Positions 14,240 through 26,516 of a DNA stretch of 64,000 nucleotides are shown one piece after another (the stretch's first letter is position 1; every line of letters begins with the position of its first letter). The position numbers and the translations under genes are program-made. Under the pieces are notes generated by a model, which had not been told where the DNA came from, did no database searches, and was given only the letters and a program-made list of their open reading frames with translations. Source of the stretch: Spisula solida (Eukaryota; Mollusca; Bivalvia; Venerida; Mactridae). The stretch spans positions 40,713,822 through 40,777,821 of the forward strand of contig OX365955.1 in the NCBI GenBank assembly GCA_947247005.1, written 5' to 3'.

Positions 14240-14926
14240 ATGGCTCCAACGGAATGCTGCAACATTACACAAAGGGACAAATGTGCACTACAAGAATTTG
14301 TTACTAATCACACAAACGCATCTGCAAGTTTTAATATACCCTGCATAACTCAAGAGTTTGTCACGAAAAAACTACAATCACTTAACACAAGTAAAGCAAC
14401 AGGACTGGATGGATTGGGAGCTAAATTTCTTAAGATGAGTGCAGATATCATAGCTAAACCTCTAACTTACACCTTTAACCAAAGTATCTCAAAATCTAGT
14501 TTTCCACAACTTTTCAAGAGAGCAAAAGTAATTCCAATCTATAAGAAGGGAAGTAAATCTGATACAAACAACTACCGTTCTAACTCTATTCTTCCTGTAC
14601 TGTCAAAAATCCTTGAAACCCATGTAAGTGATAATTTAAAAATATACCTTGAGAACAACTCTCTCATTCACAAGACCCAATCAGGCTTTCGCTCTAATCA
14701 CTCCTGTGAAAATGCTTTAACTTCTGTTGTTGACACATGGATAAATGCCATAAATGATAATAAACTTGTTGGAACTGTGTTCTTGGATCTATCAAAGGCG
14801 TTTGATTTGATAAACCATACACTTCTATTTGATAAAATGATAGAATACCACATCTTAAATTTTATTTGTCGGACATATCCCAACAAGTGTCTATTCAAGG
14901 AAAGCCTTCTACCTCTCTTGAAATAA
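14240..14926 (+). pseudogene. LINE reverse transcriptase, N-terminal part (frame 1 of 3)
   Basis: This 228-codon frame holds the first half of a non-LTR reverse transcriptase. Motifs visible are SKATGLDG (residues 51-58), RAKVIPIYKKG (94-104), QSGFR (147-151) and FLDLSKAFD (181-189), the last containing the first catalytic aspartate. Homology to the family is lost after about residue 208, where the next frame takes over, so there is a frameshift near 14860-14870. Recognisable coding sequence also extends upstream of the ATG (14100-14239), so this ATG is not the original start. In an intact element the enzyme copies its own RNA at a nicked chromosomal site. This copy cannot make a continuous protein. 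Confidence 0.88.
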
Positions 14927-15363
14927 CATCAGGAGTACCCCAAGGATCTGTCCTTGGGCGAATACTATTTATCCTTAATATAAATGATCTACCTCTGCAT
15001 GTAAAACAATCGTCTACTGACATGTTTGCCGATGACACTACGATATCTGCACATGGGTCATCCATTAATACTGTCTGTCACACTTTACAAACTAGCCTTG
15101 ATACAGTAGATGAATGGTGTCGTAGGAATTCAATGATACCAAATCCTCAAAAGACTAAAGCAATGATAATCTCACCCTCAAACGCTATCTACACAACACT
15201 AAATACAAGCACTATCCATAACCTGTTTTTACAAAACCAGAACATAGACTTCACTGAAGTCGAAAAATTGCTAGGGGTCCATGTTGACCACAAATTAAGC
15301 TGGACCCTCCAAGTTGAGCATATACTTAAGAAATGCAATATTCTTTGCTGTATCTGCTTTTAA
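14866..15363 (+). pseudogene. LINE reverse transcriptase, catalytic centre (frame 2 of 3)
   Basis: This 165-codon frame continues the preceding one in a different phase. It carries SGVPQGSVLG (residues 22-31) and the catalytic FADD box (54-57), followed by the conserved LGVHVDHKLSW stretch. It ends at a stop near 15361; the family-like sequence (KYLSIHMRK-type thumb region) resumes in another phase around 15365-15460. The palm motifs are intact but the reading frame is not. It is part of the LINE at 13994-16114. Confidence 0.88.
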
Positions 15364-15408
15364 GAATAAAGCAGTATCTTAGTATTCACATGAGAAAATT
15401 TTTCTTCA

Positions 15409-15891
15409 ATGCTTATATTTTGCCACACCTGGATTATTGCTGCACCATCTGGGGCAATTGCAGTGATGGATTATAACATAAGTTGCATAAATTCTAGAAT
15501 AATTCGAGACAAGCCTTACGATGCTACAACTCAAAACTTATTTATTGATCTGAAATGGATGAAAATACAGGACCGTATCTTTTATAAAAAAGCGGTGTTT
15601 GTCTATAAATCCTTAAATAATTTATTTCCCGAGTACATGTCCAACCTATTTATTGAAACTAATAATACATCCTTAAGATCTCATTCAAACAATACTCTCT
15701 ACATTCCAAAACCTAGACTAGAATTCTGCAGAAAATCTCTTGCATACTCTGGTCCAAAAATATGGAACAAAATACCCCTAACCATACGTCAGTCAAGTTC
15801 ACTAAATATCTTCAAAAACAGATATCTCACATGGTTTTACGCTGGTGGACAAAATGATATGTCTTTGTGGATATTGTCACATATATTGTAA
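15409..15891 (+). pseudogene. LINE ORF2 C-terminal region (frame 3 of 3)
   Basis: This frame encodes the region downstream of the thumb: DKPYDATTQNLF, LKWMKIQDRI, AVFVYKSLNNL and SYSGPKIWNK-like blocks (here LAYSGPKIWNK), common at the C-terminus of CR1/Jockey-like ORF2 proteins. The first ~20 residues are out of register with family expectation, indicating another indel around 15460-15490. Stop at about 15889, then the 3' UTR. Confidence 0.82.
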
Positions 15892-17894
15892 CATATATTA
15901 TCTTTCAAGCAGGTTTGTGAATAATGTCACATGTTTGTTATTTACATAATGTATTATGAAATGCGTTTTTTTTCTTATTTCTTATTATCTTTAATTTATG
16001 TTTTGTTTGCTTACTATTGTTAACATGTATATATATGTGCTAATCATTTGAGGCTCACAGGGAAGACTGGGCTTGCCCAACTGTGTTGCCTCTTTAAATA
16101 AAGTCGTTATTATTATTGCCCATCCTGGTATTGTTATGTCTTGTAAGCTGTGGTTTCATTAGGGTGGGTGTGGAGACGCTATCTTCTGTGGATTGTTTTA
16201 GTCACGTATTGGTAAGTTTTCGTGACGATTTATGTCTCCTACACAGTCATAAGACAAATTGATCTCATCTTTTTGTCTAGATGAATGCATGTTTGTATGT
16301 TTGTCTCAATGGATGCCATAAAGTTTGCCCGCGTTTGTTTTTTCTTCAGCACAGGTCGGATTGCAATAAAACTTCACGTGAATATTTCGTATCAAACATA
16401 GTTGTACATTCTGTCGGAAAAATATAACTGGGAGACAAACGTTTTTGTACAAACAACCCTTCTCTTGAATGTTAACATGTCGGTCAAAAGCTATACATAT
16501 CATATTTTCATTCCGACAATAAATTAATTTTGACTTTATGTATGACAGTGTATTGTTGTCATACGATCACACTCTTACACTGTCGTTTGTATTTTTGAGA
16601 AAACCCTAATATCTATACAAATTATTTTTCTATATGATAGTCAAAAGTAGTTTTTTGCAAACTCGTTCCGTCCGTTTGCTGAATGGCTTCTTTCTCGTTC
16701 CCATAGCACAATTATATACATATAACGTAACGCAATGTCCGTACACTATGTATTGTCCGACCTCTGATTGATAAGGTTTAATGTTTTCCACAAACAAATT
16801 AAATACAATAAACTCAATGAGACGTTACACAGGAAATTGGTGTCTAAAAAAAAGCATCAAACACGCCGTGTTGGGCAAATGTAACTCTAATGCAGCGTGA
16901 AACTTGTAACTAAATGACTGCCTCTTGAGACACTGGGTCTATTCGACAGGGAAATGTTGGCTATTCTTTCAGTAAGGTTCACCCCTAATTTCTGAAATGT
17001 TTGATGCTGCGACTTTAGTTGATGGATTACGTTTGTCGGCCTGTATTCTATAAACCATCAGATGGTTTTTGAGATGAGCATTATCTTGGTTCGTCCTATG
17101 ACGTCACGCATCAGCAGTCAAATAGAAATATTGCTCACGACGTTCGATGTTTAATTATCCTAGTTCAATAAACGATTCTAAATGAAATATAAAGTCTGTG
17201 TTAGATCACGCTAAGCTATATAATCTGTTTTAGAGACGCGTTGATTGTTTAGTTTGATGATAGAACATATGGGGTTGTGACTTAATTTACTTAATTTATG
17301 ATGTGAGTTGGCGATTAATCGTATAATCTTTTCAGAAACGAACCCAATAACTTAAAATGCAGTTTCTGGAACTGAAAGAGATTTAGCGATTTGCGACTGA
17401 CTAGTACCGTAATCACTCTGTATTCGTCGTTTTAAGTGCATTTTGTTAATGAAGACAATAGTGCAAGAGTGCATTTGTCCTAACACTACATACCCATACA
17501 CTTGTATGATGGTATAATATTCAGTCTTAACGGAAAATACGCAAAACTAGCGATGTGAAAATCTTATAAATAATAATAAAAAAACTGATAATACTATTAT
17601 ATATCGACTTTTTTATGCGGCGTCAAATGATGGACATGCCTTAAATCAAACTACGTTATGTATGTATCGACTTTTACACGACATGCATCGTATGATTCTT
17701 ACCACACGACGTCTTCACATAAACTTGAAGAATGAGTGTTTCTATGACCACATGACTTCAATCAAAGTTCGAGTTAAAATACGATGCACACTTTAGGTCA
17801 ACACTGGTAAACAGGGTAGGTAAATATTTTGTATTGTTCCGACAATGTGATGATTCAGATACGTTCGCTATCAAAACAATAAGATAATGTATAA

Positions 17895-18110
17895 TCGGAC
17901 ATGGAAGGCAGAACGCAACCCAAACAGCCGATCACAGAAATCATAAAAAACATCACATACCACAATTACACGGCACAATGCCCAACACATTACTAAACGA
18001 GAAAATGAAGCTTTTCGCCGAAAGCCCAAATCCCCCCGTCTAAAAACTGAAAGACCTAGTTTCAGTTACAAAACATCTGAATCACTTAGTTTAAGCTGGT
18101 CATAAAAACA
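17895..18110 (-). repeat. Dispersed repeat, GTGCTCGGCTG family, copy 3
   Basis: It is the copy-B counterpart of 7085-7310 and shares CACATACCAC, ATTACACGGCACAATGCC and GACCTAGTTTCAGTTACAAA. It belongs to the family listed at 7085. Confidence 0.6.
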
Positions 18111-18824
18111 CGTAATATTTTGACTGATGCAAACGTACTGCTAAGGTGATTTGTAGGATGTTTATTTCTTTCATCTTTCAGCGATATGTTGTGCTCCCAT
18201 TTGCTAGGATCAATTTCGGTATTTCCTGTACACATCAATGCTACTGACCATTTTTATAGCAGACATAAGAACTACTCTTGATGGTAATAAACATAGTTTA
18301 TTTCGCAGCGAAACCATAAACAATATACATTCAGGGGTAAAGTGGAGACATTTTATTACATTGTTATGGTGTTTAATGCTATGGAATCTATTCGGACGGC
18401 TGATGAGTTCACACCATATACAGACCAATTTATCGGCTGATCCTACGGTGTCACTTTATGTATAACAAATCATAGGTATATTCTATTTGGCAATTTATTT
18501 GAGCTAACTTGTTCAAATGTGTTTTTTAGTTTGTTATCAGTGGCTATGGGATTCTGGACGGGGGTTGTGTTGATATATATTATGTGTATAGGGTTTTAAA
18601 ATGGATTGACTGTAATATTTTATGAATTTCAAATTCCTGTGAGCAGATCACAGGTATTTGAAGTTTTATCAATAAAGTTTCATAGCAGCCTATCCCTTAA
18701 AAATCATTCTTTTCATCTATATAAACACCATAAACACGATATAGACTATATAGCAAAAGCGAACATAATGGATGTACATGTATATTGTATACCTATTATG
18801 TAACGAGGATTCCGATTGGCTTAG

Positions 18825-18880
18825 ACGGCCTGCACGAGAGGTGTATATATTTTAATATACACCTCCCGAAAGCGAGGCTG
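18825..18880. repeat. Short hairpin with GGTGTATAT arms
   Basis: AGGTGTATATATTTTAATATACACCT forms a near-perfect inverted repeat at about 18839-18866, followed by a GC-rich CCCGAAAGCGAGG. It lies at the left of a probable foldback element that continues through TGACGTGACGTCATTG (18900-18916) to the hairpin at 19214-19338. Confidence 0.6.
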
Positions 18881-19213
18881 GGGTGGATATCACATTTTTA
18901 TGACGTGACGTCATTGCCTGCGACCTAACGTTCCAAACAACGTAACGGTTTTCCCCGTATTATTTGACCTACAGCTGCTCATACATATTTATAGGCTCTA
19001 ACCTAGCCATTAATGATAAATGCCGTTAATAAATACGTGAATACTCCGGCATACACAACATACGAAGATCATTGTTAGCTAGAACATTTGAAGAGTCGTC
19101 TTTTGTCTTACATACACTTTCCTGAAGAGAGACTGAAGTTATTATAATTTAAAAAGAGTCGGTGGGTTTTATATCTGTGACTTATGGCATGGTATACAAT
19201 ATAACAGTTGTCG

Positions 19214-19338
19214 ACTTATGTTTCGATGAATATGATGTTTATTTGACCTTCAAAAAGTGATATTGACCTCTGACTTCGTCATCGGTCAATATCACTTTTT
19301 TCAGGTCAATAAAACATCATATTCACCTAAACATAAGT
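19214..19338. repeat. Large hairpin (foldback element)
   Basis: The left arm ACTTATGTTT...GAATATGATGTTTATTTGACCT, then AAAAAGTGATATTGACC, is mirrored on the right by GGTCAATATCACTTTTTT, AGGTCAATAAAACATCATATTC and AAACATAAGT. The stem is ~54 bp with a loop at about 19268-19283 (CTCTGACTTCGTCATC). Such structures are typical of foldback-type non-autonomous DNA elements. Confidence 0.85.
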
Positions 19339-19399
19339 CAATAACAGTATAATATAACAAGACAGCGACCAAGCGATTGCGTCCGATGATAAATCCGGT

Positions 19400-21247
19400 G
19401 ATACACAATCGAAGATTACCACTAGTTCTTTTTCTAAAAGGAAGAAAATATTAGTTATTGGTGACTTGCGTACAATAAACCAAGGAATAAAAATATATCA
19501 ATGTAGTCATTTTAGATCAAAGTATCTTGCTTATTATATTTATATGTTACAAGAATTGTTTACGATTTGTTTCAATAATTAGCCCATGGTAGGAAAATAT
19601 TATTGTGTTGACGTCACAAAAACTGCTTTGGTACGAATATTTTTATGGATGAAACGTCGTACTGTCCACTTATGATGATCACGTGTTGTCTACGTTTCGA
19701 ACATATTGGTCAAAGACTATCTCACGATAAAATGTGAAGTAATCCAAGTGAGGATGCATGTCCGTCGTCGTTGTGAATCGGTAATCGTTTAAAAATCAAT
19801 AGTGAAACCGTATAGTTTACTTAATGTTTGATGTAACTTTAGCTGATGATTATATTGTTTTATGTCACCTTTTGTGAGGTCGATGTTATCTCGTCTGAGC
19901 TTTGATGTTATAACGTTTGTTTTGCTACGTGTATTCAATGAATATTATAATATTCACTGACCCAAGCCTCAAATGCACCTATCAGTGCACGTGTATACAC
20001 ACTGTAAGGTATATGTATACATGTAAAACTATAAATAACGCATTTCCAATGCTTACACCAGTCTAAAACTACGAGACTCGTTCGAACACAAAGCGAAAAG
20101 TTTGATGCAAATTTAAAGGACACAGAAACGAAGAAAATTGACGTTGTGTCACATAAAACAAAAAACAATTGGCGTTAACCGACTGCACAAATATAATTGA
20201 CAGATTGCTTGCAGTCTAGATCTTTCGCCTTGATTGAATAATTCATACGGACAGTCGCCGAAGGTGTGGGAATATTAACAGAACGATAATAACGGTGACG
20301 ACTGTTAAATGATTTACTATCAATTTAGTACTGTTTTAGCACAAACTGCTACCAGGGGTATTGTTTTCTTTTAGACGTGATCATGCTTGTGTAAAGAAGG
20401 GTGTCGTTACGTTATGTCGGGGCATGTAACTGGAATAGCTTCGAACAAAACAACGCTACCATTGTCAGTTACATGTAGATGCTTCAAAGCAACAATTTTC
20501 TCAGATACTTTCAACAATTATTTACTATATTGTAAATTGATATTGCTGTTAAATATGTAATCAACAATAAATAAAATCGTTATCATTATTATTGTACTTA
20601 GAATTTAGGACTAACATAGTTTGATACCTGAATGTAGAGCAGTAGATTTTCACCCGACGATCTAGGTGTAGGTCACAGTGTATAAACAAGTCAACTTTCG
20701 GTTATCCAAAGTAAGTCATAGACGTTGACTTGTATATATAGTTTCCCACTAAGTCATATAGTGACCAGAAATCACAGATGCTTTTTCTCGCAATAAGCAA
20801 TACAAGTTGAATTGTATAACCTCCCAATAAGTCATACAGTGATAAGGTTTATACGCTGTGCAGGTGATAATGGCCACCGTCTTGTCTTCCACACATCTAA
20901 AAGAACCTAATAGTTGCTTTGGACTAACCAAGTAGGACTTATCATAATTAATTGAATAATTAGTTTCAAGAAAACGGAACAGGTTATCTGTCAATCGAAA
21001 AAGCTGAAAAAGGCATGGTAAAATAAGTCTTAAAACTAACAAAGATTGTTTTATGAATACGACCAGGTCAAACTAACCTAATACCAGATATTATAAAGAA
21101 AGAAAAAAAAACTCTATTAAATTTTGGACGGTACTTGTTTGTTGTTCACTTGCGTACGACTGAGACAGTCGTAAATGCGTCTCCATTTGATTCCATCCTG
21201 CCAGATTGCCATATGATCTCTGACTTCGAGGGAATCTATGTGTTAAT
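19400..21247. other. Unannotated intergenic DNA
   Basis: Apart from the possible LINE tail at 20505-20595, I see only chance frames. The longest is 97 codons on the minus strand at 20749-21042, without a recognisable domain. AATAAGTCATACAGTGA at about 20826 repeats CTAAGTCATATAGTGA at about 20750. Confidence 0.35.
20505..20595 (+). mobile_element. Possible LINE 3' end
   Basis: The sequence ends CAATAAATAAAATCGTTATCATTATTATT, which has the same architecture (AATAAA then ATT-rich tail) as the LINE tail at 16094-16114. No coding sequence of the element is recognisable upstream, so this would be a short 3' fragment. Confidence 0.4.
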
Positions 21248-21471
21248 TATACCCCCGTACAACGAGTTGTAAGGGAGTATACTGGATCCAGCTTGTCCGT
21301 CTGTCTGTCCGTAGACGCATTCTTGTGGACGCATCTCCTCCTACAGTTTTGGCAGGATTTCGCTCAAACTTTCACAGATGAACAGCCTCAACATATAGAT
21401 GTGCATGAAGAAAGGATTTTGCGCTGCGATGAATTTTGGCAGAATAATGGCCCTTTGCCGGCGGGGGTATA
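21248..21471. mobile_element. Small inverted-repeat element, TATACCCCCG ends
   Basis: TATACCCCCG at 21248-21257 is mirrored by CGGGGGTATA at 21462-21471. The interior begins with GAGTTGTAAGGGAGTATACTGG, then TCCGTCTGTCTGTCCGTAGACGC. Tracts of TCCGTCTGTC next to a GGGGGTATA end are, as far as I recall, common in bivalve repeats. The 60-codon frame inside is not considered a gene. Confidence 0.6.
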
Positions 21472-22070
21472 TTAGTCTGCCGAAGGGCGACATCTCTAGT
21501 TTACCCTATATCAAAGTTCTTAGTTCTTGTCACCGTAAATAACGATACGTTTGATGTATACATTTGTATAAAAATGTGAGTAGGGGGAAAAAATGTCATA
21601 GTTACGTCTATCATATGTACATTGTATAATGATGAAGATCATTTTATAGCCGTAAGCATTATTCACCTCTAAGTTTACAAGGACACAGGAAATAATTCCT
21701 CACACGCGTAAATAACAGGATTTTGTCGTATCGCAAGTATCAAAGTACATCTTTTAGTAATCAAGGACATTATTATATATGATGTGATATTGCTTTCAGC
21801 CTTAAACCATGGAAATACCGTAGTACTTAAGTACATATCCATTTAAGATGATCACGGTACATCATAAATCATGACACCTTTTTAGACATTCTCATAAATT
21901 AAGCTAGAGTTTGAGTAATTAATATTTCATTTAGTAGTAGATAACTCAATATAACGGTAGTGAACGTCTTCACAAAGTACACATCCTGCATTTCCGGGAG
22001 TTATTTCTACTGCTTTTCGTTCACAGTGTCTGCTTTCAATGCAGATCGACGAATTATGTGTAATAACAAC

Positions 22071-22286
22071 ATCACAAATGCAATCCGATTGCGGTCTGAA
22101 CATCGGACTGCGTACTTTTGGCTAATCCTTCTACAGGCCGGACATACATCGGACATTCATCCGGCGGCGGTTGGAATAAGTCTTTTGACATACTAGTATG
22201 CACTGCTGGTCATCAGATGGCGTCCGTGCGGTGCCTAGTCACCGGGTACACATCCGTATACGGACATCGTCCGAGTGATTTGTGAC
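22071..22286. mobile_element. MITE-like element, TCACAAAT ends, CGGAC-rich (copy 1)
   Basis: ATCACAAATG (22071) and GATTTGTGAC (22277-22286) form imperfect terminal inverted repeats. The interior is unusually GC-rich with repeated CGGAC/GTCCG words. GCGTACTTTTGGCTAAT, GGGTACACATC and GGACATCGTCC are shared, in reverse orientation, with 44404-44661. Confidence 0.72.
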
Positions 22287-22289
22287 ATA

Positions 22290-24680
22290 AGTATTGAAGT
22301 AGATGCCATTTGAAATGAACTTGTTGTATAAATATTCATCGGTAAAGTATGGTACCTTTTTGTCAACCTTTTTACCGCTATCGAAATACATGGAAATGAA
22401 AATGCCATTTTTTCAGCGTTAGCTGTCTAGCTTGGATGTTGACCTACTTTAACAACCAATGAAATCTTTATAAATTTCTCAGGGGTGAATGAAATTCCAC
22501 AATTTGATAGAATATAATATTGTTTTCTTTTCACAAAAGGTTATGCTCGATTTTAAATTATTGCACTGTTCCCTTGTGCTAAACTTATAGTACTATACTC
22601 GCCTTTCAGTTATTCCATAGCTATAGTTGTGCAATATACTCTAAGCAAGAACAATGTTGAACTTTAAGCAACCTGTTACTATACCAGCTACAGGTTATGT
22701 GAAGGTCGGTTAAGTAATGTAAACAAGGGCGGTTCAGTGTTAAAAATACTATTGTTTTAAATTGGTTTTTAACTTCTAAACACAAAATAAAATGCAAATA
22801 CATGTAATTAGTTTGTTGAAAAAAATGTTTGATTACATGAATACTCCGATACTGATTAAATTTACATTATTTTGTATCTTGTAAAAACAACATGCATAGT
22901 TAACAATATCTGTGACCATGTTTTATCCTAAGCTTTCATTATTATTATTACTTATTATTTACTTAGCCAACATGCTAAGAGGTTAACAAAATTGATTTCT
23001 TTCAAAACCTATATAGTGCTTTATTTTACATAAATATATAATGCAAATTTACTCATATGTATAATGATTTTCATTTGTATATAATAACGATGTATATATA
23101 CAATACAATATACAATACAATATACAATATACAATACAATACAATACAAAAATGTTATTTTTTTTTTTTTTCGAAATAATTTATATTTATGAATTGTATC
23201 CATGCTTTTCTCCTTGTTATCGCCATCTTGTAAGAAAGAACTTTGTAAATGGCGATAAACTGTAAATAGTTTAGCAATAAACTTATGTTATGTTATTAAA
23301 CTTCTTGACATCAATAGATCATGTACTTCAAAATCAAAAATAATATTTTATTATACATGTACATATAAACTTAGGGTGTGCACTTAGTTTTTTAATGAGA
23401 AGAATACAATAACGTGAAAATGCAGGTTTCTAGGGTAAACTGCACAAATGTCATGGACCATTCTTTATTTGGTATATTAAGTGTGCAGTCAACTTAATTG
23501 TCTGGAAGTTATGATAGCATATTTTATAATTTTATAACAGTATTTTGTAATGTAAATATGTTCATCCCAATTATTTAGGTTTTTTTTTATAATTATACAG
23601 GTGGATAAAAGTTATCAAAGGTTGACAAAACCCCACCGCTCGGCCACATGTGTGGTAGACAAACGTTTAGGTCATCCTTTTGAAAGTTAATTCTTTAAAA
23701 TGCGCATGTTTTCCAGTCAGTATCCCCCATAAACTGTTACTTCATAATATATAAGTAACGGGAACTGTCTGTCTTAATACAAAAATGTACAGCGTTTCGT
23801 TTGGTATATAAACTAATTAAAACTAATTACATTCGCAAATGTATTGAACAAATACATGTAACAATCACAGACTGTCATTAAACTCAACGCTGTAAATCTT
23901 TTTTTAAAGATATTTCTTGTTATTGATGAGAGTATATGATACCGAAAATGCCCTAGTAAAGCATCATACACGGTGTCTCGGTGTTAAAATCTTATCTAAA
24001 ATATTGGCGCTGTGAACAACGAGCGTATTTTGATACAGATTTACATGGAACCATAGAAATGGAATTTAGTTGATAAAAATGTTCGTAGGCAATCACTCAA
24101 TTCGGTTTAGTACTTGATATGCGGAGACATGTTTCTACAATCCACAAATCTGCCGTTATGCACAAAGAAATTAATTGCTATTGTACATAAAACAATGAAC
24201 CTAATTTCTCTAACTAGTGTACTCTGGTAATACGCGAGCACTGGGACAAAATTGAATTGAAACTGAACGAGAGAATCAATCTCGTGGAACGCATTTATAG
24301 TGATAAAGATTTTAATAATAGTGCTCGGTCTGAATGTTTTGATTAATTTGCAGTGATTCCAGTTTTTTCGTCTAAACACACATCGACTGTGTGTTTTATT
24401 TATTTTAAACTGGGTTTTAAAGACCCCGAACTCCAAATAACCACACACATTTAAAATATTCCCCAGAAAATGTTTTTGAAAAATGTTTAAATCGGTCGTG
24501 CTAACATCTTATAGCTTGTTCACAATATTGTATATTTGTATCATATCAAGGCGATCTCTTCTGTATCTTAAAATTGGTGGATTTAGTGCGTGAAGTCGTT
24601 CTAGATATGACTTCATATTTATGTTTGCGCTGTCAGGTGTTAGTAACTGTATACACTTATTTCAAGCAACACTTGTATTA
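22290..24680. other. Unannotated intergenic DNA
   Basis: No gene is recognisable. Open frames of 60 codons (22621-22803, minus) and 113 codons (24107-24448, minus) have no domain I know. It includes a microsatellite (23099-23150) and a T run (23159-23172). Confidence 0.35.
23099..23150 (+). repeat. CAATA/CAATATA microsatellite
   Basis: Alternating ACAATACAATAT and ATACAATAC units, followed by a run of T at about 23159-23172. The minus-strand 60-codon frame reading YCIVYCIVY is this repeat translated. Confidence 0.9.
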
Positions 24681-24687
24681 TCTTACT

Positions 24688-24710
24688 GACGGCGCGGGAA
24701 ACGCGCCGTC
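24688..24710. repeat. Perfect GC-rich hairpin
   Basis: GACGGCGCG, a GGAAA loop and CGCGCCGTC make a 9-bp perfect stem. It stands out in AT-rich DNA. Function unknown. Confidence 0.8.
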
Positions 24711-25879
24711 TTATAGTATGAGTCGAAAAATGTCTCCATGTAATTACGTAACCGTAAATGTGCCCATGTATTTACGTAACAGTGTTATTAGGCTACGCTT
24801 TTTTATAGCTTCGTTTCTAAACTTTTTACCCCTTTACATCATCGCCTCTAAAGCGCTTGCGAATACCGATAAAGGTGCTTAAAAAATAATGTTGTTTAGT
24901 TTACTCAGTTAATATGGAGGTTACGATATTGAACATGCACGAATACGTGAACCTTTTATCAGTTCGTGATCTTCTACAGGCAAAGGACTTGTAACATACG
25001 AAATTTATTATTCTGTTCTCTTCGGTCTTTATGCCGGTTTTAATAGATCGTATATACATTAACCAGATTCTGTCGCTGGAAAATGGCTGCGTGTGAGGAA
25101 TTATTTGTGGTTTATATAAATTTTGTAACTTTCATTCAGAAGAAATTTGTCTGGGCCATATTGACAGATATGGGTAACATTGATCAAAAATACAAATCGT
25201 TATCTTATAAAAGTCAGTAAAATACAAAATACAGACAATTAAAATCTGTTAAATTCTAGCAAACGTCATGTCAAAACACAAAATGCTTCTCTGTGGCAAA
25301 AAGTATTGTGACATTTTATTGAGGTGTTATGAAAGTTTTGCAATTAAATAGAAGTTTATTGAAGTACAAGGATTGCTTAAAAAGATTGTAGATATATTAT
25401 GTATGTATGCTTAAAATTTGATATTGAGTGTGTATCTGTGAATGTGGGAATCTTATATCTTTAATAACTTCGAGAATATCTAAAATCTACCTGGATCATT
25501 TTGAATTAATTTCTTCCATTAGTGTGGGGATACTATGTATTACATCATTGCACTTAGCTACTAGAATTGAAGTGGGTGTCGATACGTGATCAGTTCAGTT
25601 AAACTAGTAACTGGCCTGCGTGGAAACAGTAATTAAAACACACAACATTATCTGATATGCTTGAACAAGTTTAACTATGACTTGGCACTTTTAAGTGTTC
25701 ATGAGAGCTTGTCACGTAACTCTTTTGAACCGTAGGTCAGTGGGAAAGTCATTAACCTATAGCACTAAAAACTCAGCAGCAGCTGTTTTACATGAGGTAA
25801 ATATTATGACAGACAATTTAGGAAAAGAAAATTACTTATGATAACTACGTGAAAAGCGAAATCTTCAAATATAGAAAAA

Positions 25880-26270
25880 GGGTGGTCTATGCTATTAGTG
25901 CCCGCCGCTCCAAGAACACGAACAGGAGTTTACGGTTAACGTCTTCTGTTTTATAGGTGGTTTATTTTTGTGGTGCCCGCCTCAGGAACAACCATGTAAT
26001 ATATTTGGTCTGTACTAGTAACTTTTGTGTCCGCCTCAAGAACGAATTGTTGCGGCCAACTACTCATGTGGTACAGGTGGTCTAGACCATTGGTGCCTGC
26101 CGCTTCAAGAACACGAACAGGAGTTTGTGGCTTATGGCTCCTGCGGCCGAACTGGTCTATACTTTTACTCATGCCCCAGGAACAGGTGTTTGGGCTTACT
26201 TCTCCTACAATACAGATGGTCTGTACATAGCGCCCGTCACGTTAACAGGAGCATGGGGACGTTTGCATAA
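25880..26270 (+). repeat. Degenerate GC-richer tandem repeat
   Basis: About five to six imperfect units of ~60-75 bp share GGTGGTCTA, TGGTGCCCGCC, CAAGAACACGAACAGGAGTTT-like and TGTGGCTTA blocks (for example 25882, 25957, 26010, 26077, 26150). Overlapping open frames of 60-80 codons on both strands arise from the repeat and are not annotated as genes. Confidence 0.6.
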
Positions 26271-26516
26271 GAAACAGACTGTTTCAGTACCATCTCATGC
26301 CGCAACATACTAAAAACGTTTAACATGGTGCGGTACTGATATATCTCACTCGTTGGTGCTCTGCATTATTTATAAAGGTAGAAACTAGATCAAGGACGGC
26401 TGCCCGGGGTGATGATATATGACTGGTAGTTGTCATATATATACCTGGAAAACACCCCAAACAATAGAGACATGTTCATGTTGTAACGTCTTACAAAACA
26501 TTTTGGCTAATTAATA

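Larger units (their letters stand above)
13994..16114 (+). mobile_element. 5'-truncated non-LTR retrotransposon (LINE)
   Basis: The insertion is defined by comparison with copy A, where CGATTGGGT and ATTGCCCATCCTGG are separated by five bases. The LINE carries the C-terminal end of a linker, a broken reverse transcriptase and a C-terminal region in ORF2-like order, then a 3' UTR. It ends AATAAAGTCGTTATTATTATT, a short-repeat tail typical of CR1/Jockey-like LINEs. The endonuclease domain is missing, so the copy is 5'-truncated. No clear target-site duplication is visible. I cannot place it in a clade with confidence. Confidence 0.9.
10030..18431 (+). repeat. Segmental duplication, copy B
   Basis: Direct-orientation copy of 801-7630. 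It starts at GACGTTAGTT (10030), repeats the ~62-bp doublet, and ends near GACCAATTTAT (18431), which matches CATACCAATTTAG at 7619-7631. It differs from copy A mainly by the LINE insertion at 13994-16114, loss of ~70 bp just before that insertion, and absence of the 6400-7095 block. The presence of the LINE in one copy only shows that it inserted after the duplication. Confidence 0.88.
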
